From NCBI GenBank assembly GCA_004835665.1, contig RBKR01000004.1, positions 1,736,001 through 1,800,000 on the forward strand: a DNA stretch of 64,000 nt, read 5' to 3'. The first letter of the stretch is position 1. Each line of letters begins with the position of its first letter. A program made the position numbers and the translations under genes. The notes under the pieces were generated by a model, which saw only the letters and a program-made list of their open reading frames with translations, searched no databases and was not told the DNA's origin. The stretch comes from Phoma sp. XZ068. Its lineage: Eukaryota; Ascomycota; Dothideomycetes; Pleosporales; Didymellaceae. Shown here in pieces: positions 8,338 through 19,711 of this stretch.

Positions 8338-10397
8338 TTATAGTGCCATACCAGGGACCGGCTTCCTGCTAGGAATACCGCTTGGCAAAGGTACTGGCGA
8401 AGGACCAGCATTAGGGTTCATTGGGCTGGGACCAGGGGCGGGTCCACGACGGGCACCATTAACCTGGCCGGCGGAGTTCGACCTTGGACGGCCCATCTGA
8501 GGTGGTGGGGCCATAGGGCCACCGCCATAGGGACCAGGGGACATAGAGCGAGGAGGGCCGGCGTACGGTGCGTTGCTGTTCGCGCGGCCACGGCCCTGTG
8601 GTGATCCAGGGTAAGGAGCGTTGCTGTGGGCACGGTTGCGAGGAGGACCTTGCATGTGAGGAGGCATCTGGCGGGGACCGGGGCTCATGGAGCGGGGACC
8701 AGGGGACATACGACCGCTAGCAGGTGACAGGGCAGGTGGGTGAGGCGAGCTGCGACCATCGGCAGGGGACATTGGGCGAGGTTGAGGAATGCCTCCAGGA
8801 CCCATTGGAGAACGGATAGGAGGTCCGCGCATGTTTTGTGGAGGAGGGCCTTGACGGGGGGGTCCAGTGCGAGGCTTGACAGGGTGTTTAGATAGGCAAG
8901 TTCGGGGTACAACACCTTGTTGAGTGCGATCCATGCTGATGCAGAGAGCCTACATTGTGTTAGTAAGATTTTCCCAGGGCAGTTATAAAGCGAACTTACC
9001 CATCCATCGTCGTACTCGTGAAGCATGCGGACAAGTGTGCCCGCCCTCAGTTCGAGTTCGTCTCCCATGGAAGGCTTAAAGTCAAGTTGAACACGGTGAA
9101 CATTGTTAGGGCCGCCAGGGGCACCGTTAGGACGACCAGCAGCCATGGCACCAGCGGCGCCAGCGATCATAGGCGTACCCATAGCAGGAGACGAGGGAAT
9201 ATCTTCTGTCCAGGCCGGGCTTGCTGGGACACTATCGACACTGTGGTTGATGCTTGGCGGTGCAGGGAACTCGGTTTCTGACATGGGAACACTGGACATA
9301 GCAGTAGCTACCGCAACAGCGTCAACTTCAGGCGCAGGAGCTTGAGCAATACGGTCAAGGTCAGCGCTTGGGGCGGACGAGTGCACAGGAGAGGCTTGAG
9401 GAGGCGAGTCAGGAATAGCTGCATGTGTGGCGTCAAGAGCAGCGCTGTTACCGAAGGGGTTTGCCGGAGGCTGGCTTTGGGCGGGTGTCTGTGGATCGTT
9501 GAATGGGTTGACTTCAGGAGCAGCATTGGAAGCACCTCGGCGTTCCCATGCGCTGACAGGACGTTCGTCGGACATTGCGCCGCGGTTTTGGGAGGCGGCA
9601 GCAGGAGCGGCAGCTGCGGCAACAGTGAGAAGGTTTCCTCCGCTCTTGCGCTGCTCGTTGAATGTAGGGTCGAATTGAGTGACTGGTCGAAGGCTGAGAC
9701 GAGGCGCGGTAGACATGGTGCGGTTGGTACGGATGCTGGGAGCGGCGCCAGCAGGGACCTGGGGAGGCAGTGGTGCAGGAGCATCATGCATGCCGATCTT
9801 CTCGTTATCCTTCTCCGTTGCCATAGCGTTCTTCTTGCGACGGTACAAGAACAAGATTCCAGCAAGCAGAGCAGCTACGCCAACCAAGATACCGAGAGCC
9901 AAACCAGCCTTCGCACCGCCAGACATGCCTTCGCTGTCTGAGGCGCCAGATGTGGGCGTAGCCGAAATGGATGCAGTAGCAGATGCAGTGGCAGAAACAA
10001 GAGCACCGACGAATGATGCCGAGTTTGATGCATTCGGGGACTTGGTTGCGACCATCAAAGTGGATTGGTCCTTGGTTGACTTGGCAGTTGAGGTCTCCTC
10101 AGCATCCGAACTGTGCGTTGTGGAAGCAGGCCTCCTTGATGGGGTAGTTGCCGTAGGTTTGGCAGATGTGGTCTTGTCGTCATCATCATCGTCTGCGCTT
10201 GTAAAGGGCCTTGTGGCTACCGCGGGTGGAACAAGCGTCTTTGGAGCGTCGGCCTGCTTGGTGACCCATACGACTTTGCCAGTGTAGGTGTTGGGCACTG
10301 TGACTACCTCGATGACTGTGGCCATTCCCGAACCGTCCTCCTCTTGCCGGCCGCGTTGACGGCGCACAAGGTGCGCATGTCCATGTTGATGCGCCAT
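8338..10397 (-). CDS. Single-pass membrane SH3-domain protein (Fus1-like layout)
   Basis: Exons 10397-9000 and 8949-8338, split by a 50-nt GT-AG intron lying inside the SH3 domain, give 669 aa. Order: a short N-terminus without a clear signal peptide, a Ser/Thr-rich probably extracellular region with an Asp run (69-74), one membrane span (~164-185, AGLALGILVGVAALLAGILFLY) followed by RRKKN, a long low-complexity cytosolic region, an SH3 domain (~433-490; LDFKPSMGDELELRAG, DDGW at the exon end, GVVPRTCL) and a Pro/Gly/Ser-rich tail with repeated MSPGP and NAPY motifs. SH3 domains bind proline-rich peptides. The layout recalls yeast Fus1 (cell fusion), but order alone does not prove that role; a cell-surface signalling scaffold is the safe inference. 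Confidence 0.85.
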
Positions 10398-11712
10398 ACT
10401 ACGTTCGTTCAGTGGCGTGCACGACTTCGGTCCAAGTTGCGGTGGTGGTGTTATTACGGGTCGTGTTCGTTTACGGTAGTATTACTTGTTTGTTGAGCGA
10501 GTGAGTCCAATTCACCTCCTCTTTCGATATGATTGTGCTATTACGTAGCGCTGTGTACGAACGCAAAGGATCGTCGAATATTTACTACAGGTATGGCTCA
10601 AGGGAGGTCAGGCTGTGCAGTAAGGAATGTACAGCTGGCTCTGGCCCGGGCGCGTCGGCGTGTTGGAATGTTAATCGTAAACTAAGTACTAGACATAAAG
10701 AGTGACAGATTTTGGTAAAAGAGTGTGGTGCCGAAGCGCGCTTGACGGTTGAAAGAAGCACGACAGCCTGGCCGCAGAGAGGTCGGTCAGTGAAGGTGAA
10801 AGGACGGCGGAGGGCGAGAGAAGGAGCGACCCGTCCTCAGGCAGGGCAAGCGCGCAGGGTCGATGGAAACACGGCCGAGCAGCCAATCGTCCTCCGAAAC
10901 GTTCGCGTGCCTTTAGACGGCCCCGCACTAGGGTCTGTGCTATCGTTCATCATTCCGCAATGGGGGCTAGCCGCAGTTTAGAGTCAGGTACCCTTTGTGT
11001 TTGATTCGCTGCTTGTTTGTAATTTCCCGGGATGTTGATGAGCACGAGCTAATTTTCACTTCAGCCTCTTGTTGGTGCAGCTGGCGGTGCGGGAGCCCCT
11101 GTGCGAACATCCTCAGCGTGTTTGATGTCGCGAAGACGGCGTGGAGGATTTTCACGGTCCGGAAAGACGGAAGGGTGGATCAGCCTTCGCGATTTCATTG
11201 TCAGAGCAATCGGTGGGATGTCCAGCCTTCGCCGCATTCCAACTGCGGCTGATTGATCACACCAGCCACGGGCCACAGCCTGATTTAATGACGTGGGTCA
11301 GCGACCCGTGGTGCCAGGAATTGCTTGCAGCTGACAGATGGTGTACCTGTCGTTGCCTCGGAAGCGTGCGGCTTTCTTATTTGAGGTGTGCTATAGACCA
11401 GTCGCAATTTCGGCTGACTCCAGTCTTCATCAAACAGGCAAAATGATCGAGGCAGTGCAATCGCGATCACATGAGATTATGAGCATGCAAAAACAGGTTG
11501 ACGGTATCGCGATGCAACACATAACAACAGAGGGTGTCTTGAAGACAACTACTACAAAGACGCATCTCTCGATACGAGCGCACGTGAACCGATCGTTGGG
11601 TCAACTCGCGTGTCGGGCCTTTCCCCACAAACAGTCTGAAACATGCACGGCAAAAGCCAACAACCAAAAAAAATCCCTCAGGCGCTGCGATGGATCCACA
11701 CAAACAAAAAGA
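10398..11712. other. Intergenic region upstream of the SH3 gene
   Basis: About 1.3 kb between the SH3-protein start and the tRNA, presumably promoter and 5' UTR on its left side. Open frames here are short, overlap on both strands and show no motif. Confidence 0.5.
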
Positions 11713-11799
11713 TGCCCTCTGCCAGAATCGAACTAGCGATCTTATCATTGCATACCGAGGTAATACTAGTGATACGCTTTACCACTAAGCCAAGAGGGC
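11713..11799 (-). tRNA. tRNA-Thr (anticodon AGT) with an intron
   Basis: On the minus strand the acceptor strands GCCCTCT and AGAGGGC pair, followed by discriminator A. The D arm is GGCTTAGTGGTAAAGC. The anticodon stem is TATCA/TGATA with loop CT-AGT-A...A; the anticodon is at complement(11765-11767). A 15-nt intron sits one base after the anticodon, the normal eukaryotic place. The T arm contains GTTCGATTC. CCA is not encoded, as expected for a nuclear tRNA. Confidence 0.93.
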
Positions 11800-12156
11800 T
11801 CATTGCTGAGCCAAGAGATTCCAACTATGCTGGATTGACTTGTGGCAGTCCTACGCGTTACAGCATTTATAAAGCGAGTAAATCTCTTCTCCAGCACCTC
11901 TGAAAGGGATGTGGATGTCCAAGCATGGTATAGTTTTGCACCATGGTATTTTCGCCGATATCGGCAAGGTGGAGAAGGATTGTTTACTATGTAGAGCTAA
12001 GCGAGTCAGCTACTTGTCCTTCACCATCGCTTGAGCTGTTCACACTCAGCTTAATCAGGTTAGATATCTCTCTCTACTTACTGACAATCAACCACAACTT
12101 GCTTGTGTACTTTTTCCTGTCGCCAATTCTAACGACTAAGATTCCTGTCAACTATT
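11800..12156. other. Intergenic, no feature seen
   Basis: 357 bp between the tRNA and the broken C2H2 gene. It may be part of the same decayed element, but nothing recognisable is present. Confidence 0.4.
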
Positions 12157-13105
12157 ATGCATCGCCAAGCTATCTGCAACCTACTTTCAACGTTGTCTCA
12201 CCCGCCCTGGACGCAGAACCTTGACCGAGAAGTGTACATGGCCCTAGGCAGAGAGGAACGTATTCCTTTCCGTACATCGCCTGGTTGATGCATTCTGGGC
12301 TTCGTTACAAGGCAGGTTTCCAAACTTCAAAAAAGCTATCTTGAACCACAACGTGGGACGTGCCGGTTGGGATGACGAACCGTTTTCACTAGCATTACAG
12401 CTCCTGCTTCAGGCCTGCCCTGATGGCGTTGAGTGCTCTCTTCCTTTTCTTGAGAAGGAGCCAAGGCCTTGTCTAACAGGGGAGACTGCAGGTTCGCGTA
12501 CTGCTACATGGCAACGATGTTTTTTTCAACCGGCACACGGTGGTGGGTGGCACAAAAGCAAATCGAACAACTTTCGACAAACAATCTTAATGCCACCCAA
12601 GCGATTCGAAGGTCTAGTTGGTGGACGTTACAGCGAGCTCAAATATCGATTCAACTACAAAATTGGCCTGCAGCGATTTGGCCTATGGCCGCTCGTGGTG
12701 GAAGCCTTGGACCGGCACCACTTTGAATCAGGACGCAATACATCTTTCACTTGCCCTCTGCCTAGCTGTACAGCTTTTTTCAGCCAGCCTGGAGAGCGGA
12801 CAATCCACGCTGCAAAGGCGCATTACCAAGAGCGGACAAGACTGCTGGAGGCCTTGCCCAATAGCCGTGTGGGAGCCCAGCTAAAGGAACGCAGCCAAGA
12901 GCTGGACAGAATGACAAGAGAAGCACAAGAACAATTTAAAGAGATTAAGGATGAATGGATTAACGGCAACGAGACAACACGTATATTCATAAAGCGCAGC
13001 TGGCTTGAGCAACTCAGCAACGATTCTGCTTGGGAGACTGAGGGGGAAGGAGAGCAGAGCACGCTTTGGCTTGAATTCATGCAGGATCTGCACTCTGATT
13101 ATTAG
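12157..13105 (+). pseudogene. Broken gene with one C2H2-like zinc finger
   Basis: Not recognised by name. A first open segment (12157-12288, starting MHRQAICNLLSTL) ends at TGA; a +1-shifted frame is open from 12248 to 13105 without an ATG in its first third. Both segments look coding, and no GT-AG intron joins them in frame, so a frameshift is likely. The second segment contains the C-x4-C...H-x4-H finger (CPLPSC, then H-AAKA-H), followed by a charged, probably coiled region (LKERSQELDRMTREAQEQFKEIKDEW) and an acidic C-terminus. The first ATG in the long frame that could start a shortened 173-aa product begins MPPKRFEGL near 12590. It may come from a dispersed repeat family; that is inference. 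Confidence 0.5.
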
Positions 13106-13332
13106 AATAGAGTATAGAAGGTATAGTAGCAAATGCTTTTTGATATATATCTATATGTATATATGCGCAAGTACTCCTCTACAGATCAAATGCAATAAGA
13201 GACGTTTACGCACATGATTAGCAGTAGGAGGGTCGTGGAATGATGTAGACAGAACATGACAGGAACAGACTGAACGCAGCTGAGTTGTCCGTGGTACCAA
13301 CACCTCACGTTGACCCGTCCTGTACTACACAC

Positions 13333-13808
13333 TCACGAAGTGCCCGACTCGTATGGGTTATCAACAAAGTTACCCCACTCACACTTGTCCTCACCAAGCT
13401 GAATGTTCACGCAAACCTTCACCCTTGCCTTGGACAAGTTGCTGCGAGGCAAGTTGCTCCAACTGTGCTTAGTGTTGTCCCACTTCTCCGAATTATACCC
13501 AGATTTGTTGTCGAAGCGAGCAATCTCTTTCTCCTTGCCATTATCTGAGTACAATGCCAACTATACGAGAGTCAGATCGCTGTGATAGGGAATGGAAAGG
13601 GCAATATTCGACAGCTTACAAGAGCGTACACAGGGTGATCGTCATTCGCAGTGTCTTTGGCTCCGCACTGGACGTTCTGAACCTTGTTGGCATTGGCCCA
13701 AGTGAAATCGCACCAACCGGAGACGCCAGTACGGCTACCCTTGGAGCGAAGAGCTGATGCCATGGGGATGGCTGCGACGGCCAGGATGAGTACGTTGTTG
13801 ACGAGCAT
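13333..13808 (-). CDS. Small secreted cysteine-containing protein, candidate effector
   Basis: Exons 13808-13620 and 13560-13333 with a 59-nt GT-AG intron give 138 aa. An N-terminal signal peptide is clear (MLVNNVLILAVAAIPMASA, cut predicted before LRSKG). The mature part has four Cys (in GWCDF, VQCGA, KVCVN, DKCEW), enough for two disulphides, and many Asn, Ser, Lys and Trp. No enzyme motif or known fold is recognised. Small size, secretion signal, even Cys number and a position beside a decayed gene are typical of fungal effector candidates, but also of harmless secreted proteins. No GPI signal is present. Confidence 0.7.
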
Positions 13809-15079
13809 GTTGGGCAGGTGTTGAGTGAAGGATATATTATTCCAGAGCAGAGAACGTTGCTGAGGACCGATGAGACGAGGAAGGCAACATATTTGAGTCA
13901 CTGATATATATACTCTCTGCGAGGGCCAAGTCGGTCTTGGTGTTCACTCGGAATACATCCTGGAGATTGCTAACCGCGCAAAAGTCGAGAACTGCTGCTG
14001 TTTTGGAGACGGGATATGCCATACGGAGGTGTGAACACGAAGTACGATGAAGTTTACATGCTTTTGTTCAAAAGACCGATGTCTCTGTCCGCCATCAGGC
14101 CGGCTGTGTAAAGCTTTGCGTACCGTGATTCGATGCACGTAAATTGCTTTGGATGTACGTGTGCCTGGATTCCTTTTTGTACCCCAAATGTAGAAACGAG
14201 GGTTGAGAGGATGGTCTGCCATTGGTCATATGAGTGTCTGGCCCCTCAGCCGCAATGTAGTGATAATACCGAAGTTGGGGGCCTTTGTGGAACGTGCAGG
14301 CGCAGAATGCGAATGAATGCGACTTGCAGATGGCATACTTCGAAAAATAAGGCAGAACCTGAGAGTGACTATTCGTGAAACCGAGAACACAATGATAGGT
14401 TGCTTTGGAAAAAGATGTTTTTGATGTCGTCGAGAATACTTTAAGTGGTGACGATGAATTCTGGGGTGTGGAGCCCCAGATTTTCACATGCCGCATGCTT
14501 CAAGTACCTTCAGGCCTGAGAGTTGCGATGACTAACAGCACCTACCACAGCCCAGCATGTACATCTGCCGAGTGCAGCTAAAGGCTTTAGAGGTACCTGT
14601 CCGGCGTCTGCTGTACGTCTGTCGGCCGTTGTGTCCAGTGGTGCGCCAATCAACGCGGTGCGCGAAGGACCGTCCAGGGACAGTCGGCGATCATCCAGAT
14701 ATTTTTTGCTGTTCGTCACAGCAGAGCGATTGTTATCTATGAAGCGAACAAGTTGCGTCTGATCCACACCTGTCTCGTGGAGGATGATTCTGCAGTCCAG
14801 GTGAGCATGTCGATGGGTCCCGAGGAGTTCTTTGCCTCGGCACACGCACGCCGGGCCTCGCTCGGCTGGACGACGTGAGCCAAGCTCCGGAGACCTGGAG
14901 CTCACATGCCTAAACAACCGTCGCTTTCTTTCCCTTCACACAACATTTTCGACTTTGTCCTGGCTGCAGATATTCTGCCACACAACTGTCTGCACCTCCT
15001 TGAAATTTCCTGAGCTTCATCGCTTATCGTTGGCGCGCAATCTCTCCTTGAAAGATACACACTTAGACACACCAGGATC
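13809..15079. other. Intergenic region, no gene supported
   Basis: 1.27 kb between two genes transcribed away from each other. The right part should contain the carrier-gene promoter. Open frames on the minus strand near 13.8-14.5 kb overlap in several frames and show no conserved features. Confidence 0.45.
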
Positions 15080-16124
15080 ATGTCCGCCGCCGCAGAAAAG
15101 GTAGTTGGCAAGCTGCCTTCGAAGGAAGACCTCAAGGAAGATGTGAAGAAGGCGACCAAATCTTCAGTACAGTCGCTTCGTGCGCTTGTTGCTGGAGGTG
15201 TGGGTGGTGTGTTCGCTGTTGTGGTGGGACACCCATTTGATCTGGTCAAGGTGCGAATGCAGACTGCAGAGAAAGGCGTCTACAACGGTGCCATGGATGT
15301 TCTGAGGAAAGGCATTGCAAAGGATGGCTTGGTAAGAGGACTGTACGCCGGTGTATCTGCGCCTCTTGTAGGAGTTACACCCATGTGTAAGTACCCCCAC
15401 CGTGCCCATCCTCTTGCTCAACAACTCGTACTGACTGCGCACAGTTGCTGTCTCATTCTGGGGTTACGATCTTGGTAAACAGCTTGTGACCTCTTTTTCG
15501 ACAGTCGAGAACGGTCAGTTCAGCGTCGCCCAAGTTTCGGCCGCCGGTTTCTTCAGCGCCATTCCCCAGACGCTCATCACCGCACCCTTCGAGCGCGTAA
15601 AAGTGCTTCTGCAGATTCAGGGCCAGAAGAACCTGGCACCAGGCGAGAAGCACAAGTACAACGGTGGTGTCGATGTCGTCAGGCAATTGTACAAAGAGGG
15701 CGGAATTCGCTCTGTATACCGTGGCTCTGCCATGACACTGGCACGAGACGGTCCTGGCTCGGCCTTCTACTTTGCAACATACGAAACCGTTAAGAGGAAC
15801 CTCACCCCCAAGGATCCAGTCACCGGTTTGCCAGGACAATTGAGCATGCCTGCCGTTATGGCTGCTGGTGGTGCTGCTGGTATCGCCATGTGGATCCCTG
15901 TCTTCCCCATTGACACCATCAAGTCCCGCCTGCAGAGCGCCGAGGGTCGACCGACTATCAGTGGTACAATAAAAGGTATCTACGCGAACGGCGGCTACAA
16001 GGCTTTCTTCCCTGGTATCGGACCGGCTATGGCCCGAGCTGTCCCAGCCAATGCGGCAACGTTCGCTGGTGTCGAGCTTGCACAGAAAGCCATGAGAAAG
16101 ATGTTCGACAAGGACGGCGAGTAA
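15080..16124 (+). CDS. CRC1: Mitochondrial carrier, carnitine/acylcarnitine type
   Basis: Exons 15080-15386 and 15445-16124 (58-nt intron) give 328 aa, normal for a mitochondrial carrier with a short N-terminal extension. Three carrier repeats are visible through their signatures PFDLVKVRMQ (Pro52), PFERVKVLLQ and PIDTIKSRLQ, each at the end of an odd-numbered helix. The overall sequence matches the fungal Crc1/AcuH carnitine-acylcarnitine exchanger best from memory; the family is highly alike internally, so an ornithine- or other amino-acid-type substrate cannot be fully excluded. Expected role: import of acyl- or acetyl-carnitine into the matrix of mitochondria during growth on fatty acids or acetate. 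Confidence 0.88.
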
Positions 16125-16732
16125 ACGACTATGATACTGGCATCCACGATACGTATTTCTCTCGCCATGTTTGAACTCCAGAATACCTGGTGGCATCGCA
16201 CTTGGCGTTCGATTCTTTATTATCCCAGCACTGTATAGAGGGCTTTTCTAGATCAGGATATACCATTGGTCACAATTCGAACATTTCTGTCCGTAAACGA
16301 CTTTCAACGTGAATTTAATCACCAATTCAGCCACTGATTTACCTGCTGACGTTGCAAACGAATCACCACTCCAAGGGAGGATTACGGAATGCGGCAGTTC
16401 CAATACCAGATTCGGACACGCATTCCACGCCAGCAACCCCAGCCCGAGTCTACCATTAACCCGGGCCCAGAATCTCCGAAAACAGATCTGCAATCTTATG
16501 TACGTTCCTTCTTTGTTATGGTCGATCTCACGCTGACAGCCCTCATTATGCTCGTCGTACCCCCTTGACCTTCACGTTCTATTTTTGTCCGCGCGACTGT
16601 TCCTTTGTAGACCTGTATCAGAAGGCGACGTAGGCGGGCGAAGGACACTATTGCACAGAATAGTGGCATGACTTGAGCTCGGCTTGAGCGCCACACCACG
16701 ACCCGAAAGGATATTGCACGAACGTACCGACG
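16125..16732. other. Intergenic region
   Basis: 608 bp between two genes on the same strand: 3' UTR of the carrier and promoter of the next gene. No further feature seen. Confidence 0.5.
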
Positions 16733-18781
16733 ATGGATCACAAGCAGCTGTCAGATGCATTCGAGATGGATGACACGAAACCTAAAGGCTCCCCGCTGCA
16801 GCAGCCTCCAATATTGCCGCACCTACCACTCTCCTCTGGACCTCCAAGCGTAACGCAAACTCTCATCGTCAACTATCCGGCTGCAAGACTATCATCGAGC
16901 CCTGCATCTTCACCAAACATTGTTGAGCCGCCAATCGAACGAAAGGGATCAGTCCATCCCACGTTGGGAAACTCAATGGAGCGCGGTGTGTCTCCTGGCG
17001 TTGACTTCTTCGATGACCAATCCTCTGGATCCGAGTGGGAGGACGCAGATGATGACGACCGAACACAAACCTTCTCTGAAGACGGAGGTGTCGGACTCGG
17101 CTTGGGTAGCTTGGCGCACTCACCAGCCAGACAATACCGTGGATCTAAGGGGAGGAGTCGAGATAGGAGTAGCTTGACCGCGCTCCCGCCGTTTGAACAG
17201 GGACCTGCACGGATCTCGCTAGAAAACTTTACGAACGCACCCGGCGATGAAGCACCGAAGAGAGCGAGGCATATTTCTCTTGCTCGAATGGAGAAGGCCA
17301 ACGTGAAAGTCGTCCACAATACTGGTTCGAACGCCAGTACCCCAAGGGGCTCAGTCATGAGCAACCGCTCCGAGAATAGCGGAACGGAATTTCCAGAATC
17401 GGCGAGGCCTTATTCCATCGATGCCAGGAGTGGAGCAGCATTCTCACAAGACAGTATACAAGGCCGCCATCGCCGTAACACCTCAGACAGCGTCATCGCA
17501 GACTCTATTATCAATGCCCACTTTACAACAATGCGAGCTTTGAAGGCTCTGTCGCCATCTGGCTCGATTCCTGACGTTTCTGGGCGCTCATTCTACTCAG
17601 CGACCAGCGGGGACCTTCCTAAAGCTAGATCGTTCAGCGATGCACGACATATCAGACTCTCGCCCATCTCAGTCAAAGACCGCGATAATCTGCCTAGTCA
17701 CTTCGTCAAGACACCATACCCTTTCACTGCCAAAAAAGAGTTCCCAAAACCAGCAACAAGACCACGACATCACAACCCAGACGGCCGACTTGATAGTGGC
17801 TATGGTGGAGACAGCGGGTACGGCGGCGAAGGCTCGATGAACGAATACTCCGACATCAAAGGAAAATCCGTCCTTGGTCTTATGCCCAGCGGAGGCCAGT
17901 ACAATTTGCGCAGCCACATGGGCCACAGCGCTGAAGGCCAAGGCCTGTCCCGGACGCAAACCGAGCATGGTGAAATGCACTGCCCCGAAAGTGTACTACA
18001 CTTGAGTCTGCAGAAACATCAAACGAGTGTAAATAAACAGCGAGCAAGGATCGTCATACCAAGCGACCTCTCGACTACGAGTTTGGATTGCCGCAAAAAC
18101 ATTGATTTCGACGACAAATATCTCGCCGAGCGCCTACGCTCTGCACACAACGGACTCGCTGGCTCGTGGGCGAAAAGACAATTCAGCGCGAGGAAATTGC
18201 GGTACATTTGTCTCTACCGAAGCAGCGCCTGGAGCGACTCCCAATCGGCTCAAACCCAACGCGACGGAGGCGCGAGTAGACTTTTAGCATCTGGGTCTGG
18301 GATTGATACAGAGGAAGCGCCATTTACGGAAGAGAAACTTCTACAGCTTTACAAACGCCCGAAGACAGGAAAGGCGAGGTACACGTGGGTGCACTGGGCG
18401 AGACGGGTCGCTATGTTCCACGATTCTTCCCTATCAAGGCCGCCGACATCAACTTCGAATCGCAGGATGAGTTGTCAGGACAGCGTGGAGGGGAAAGAAG
18501 GCAGTGTGGTTCACCACCCAACTCCTTCCCCAGCAGATTCCATTATGACCGTCCAGTTTGTGCACACGCTCTCAACGCTGCGGATCATAGTCGCCCTTAC
18601 ACTCGTTCTGGCGACAAGTGCGCTTGCATCTCTGCTGTGGATCTTCCTGGGTGTGGGTAGTGGATGGATGGGCGACTTTGGCCTGCAAAGAGCGAACCGA
18701 GTGGGTAGTGGGATGGCAGTCGGCATGCTCGTTCTGCTGCTCGAAATACTCGGCTTTGGTGCCTGGGTATGGCGGAGCTAG
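16733..18781 (+). CDS. Hypothetical protein with two C-terminal membrane spans
   Basis: A single open frame of 682 codons starting MDHKQLSDAFEMDD. Not recognised. The first ~600 residues are Ser/Pro/Gly-rich, probably disordered, with an acidic patch (WEDADDDDR, ~100-110), RRNTSDS- and RHISLA-type basophilic phosphorylation-like motifs and a short GYGGDSGYGGEGS repeat (~355-370). Two hydrophobic spans close the protein (~616-640 and ~658-681), so it is probably tail-anchored as a hairpin with the long N-terminus in the cytosol. The long open frame, the hydrophobic end and codon use argue for a true gene. No intron is needed. A membrane scaffold role is only a guess. Confidence 0.8.
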   Translation: MDHKQLSDAFEMDDTKPKGSPLQQPPILPHLPLSSGPPSVTQTLIVNYPAARLSSSPASSPNIVEPPIERKGSVHPTLGNSMERGVSPGVDFFDDQSSGSEWEDADDDDRTQTFSEDGGVGLGLGSLAHSPARQYRGSKGRSRDRSSLTALPPFEQGPARISLENFTNAPGDEAPKRARHISLARMEKANVKVVHNTGSNASTPRGSVMSNRSENSGTEFPESARPYSIDARSGAAFSQDSIQGRHRRNTSDSVIADSIINAHFTTMRALKALSPSGSIPDVSGRSFYSATSGDLPKARSFSDARHIRLSPISVKDRDNLPSHFVKTPYPFTAKKEFPKPATRPRHHNPDGRLDSGYGGDSGYGGEGSMNEYSDIKGKSVLGLMPSGGQYNLRSHMGHSAEGQGLSRTQTEHGEMHCPESVLHLSLQKHQTSVNKQRARIVIPSDLSTTSLDCRKNIDFDDKYLAERLRSAHNGLAGSWAKRQFSARKLRYICLYRSSAWSDSQSAQTQRDGGASRLLASGSGIDTEEAPFTEEKLLQLYKRPKTGKARYTWVHWARRVAMFHDSSLSRPPTSTSNRRMSCQDSVEGKEGSVVHHPTPSPADSIMTVQFVHTLSTLRIIVALTLVLATSALASLLWIFLGVGSGWMGDFGLQRANRVGSGMAVGMLVLLLEILGFGAWVWRS

Positions 18782-19211
18782 TGAAGAGGAGGGCGTTTAG
18801 AATGCATCATGGCATATACATACGTGTTTAATATTTGAGTACACATCTTACATAGCATAAGGTCTTTGAGTAGCATAACGCATAATGCATAATAGTTCTG
18901 CGACCCATTACTACTCTTGAGCCACTTGGGCTAGACTTGTTCTTGCCGTATTGAACTCCAACGTTGCTACACTCACTGCAAGCTCTCGTACCCACGTAAG
19001 GCCAGAATTGGACCACGGCGGACATTCATCTCACCATTCTCAGCCCTGAACCAGGCAATAGGAACTACATGTTAGATCTGCACACTTATCAAAAGCCCTG
19101 TCGTCCTCCAATCACCAACATCCAAACTCAACCCCCTTACACAACCCTCCAGAACTTCCCCACCAAACTCAGCACCAACAACCACCCCTTCCCCAAAGCC
19201 CAAACGCCCGC
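18782..19211. other. Convergent intergenic region
   Basis: 430 bp between two convergent genes, presumably both 3' UTRs. Nothing else seen. Confidence 0.5.
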
Positions 19212-19711
19212 CTACAAACACGCCTCAATCGCCCTCCTTACCTCCTTAGCCTTCGCCCCCGTAACCCCCTCCTGAATATCCCCATCCTTGAAAATGCTAA
19301 AACTGGGCATACTCGACACGCCCAACTCCTGCGCCACATCCTCGCACTCCTCAACGTCGTATAAATAGAATTTGACGTCTGGGTACTCGGTCACCATCTT
19401 TGCGACTTCGGGCGCGATGGCTTTGCATTGGGAGCACCATGATGCTGTGCCTTCGAGGATTGTGACCTGTGAATGGTTTTCGGTTAGCTGGGTGGAGGTT
19501 TTCGGGATGAGTGGAAGGCATGCATGTATGGGTTCGGAGGCTGTATGGGATATAGGATACAGATAGGAAGACGTACGCCTTCGTACATGACGGCTTTTAA
19601 GTACTCGGCTTTACTTTTGATGACGGGGATGTTACTTGTGGCCTCCATTCCGGATAGTGGTTTTAGTACTCCGTTGATGAGCTGCTTAGGTTGGTCTTCG
19701 CGATCTGTCAT
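19212..19711 (-). CDS. Thioredoxin-like protein with a WCSQC active site
   Basis: Exons 19711-19577 and 19466-19212 (110-nt intron) give 129 aa. After an N-terminal extension of ~25 residues comes a thioredoxin fold: beta strand VTILEGTAS, active site W55-C56-S-Q-C59, KFYLYDVEECEDVAQELGVSSMPSFSIFKDG with the cis-Pro in SSMPS, and a C-terminal helix. The two Cys are kept, but the usual GP between them is SQ, which in thioredoxin-fold proteins shifts redox potential and partners. There is no signal peptide, so it is probably cytosolic. The extension contains a duplicated-looking first strand region (IPVIKSKAEYLKAV), as in standard thioredoxins. It could be a specialised thioredoxin rather than the main Trx. 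Confidence 0.85.
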
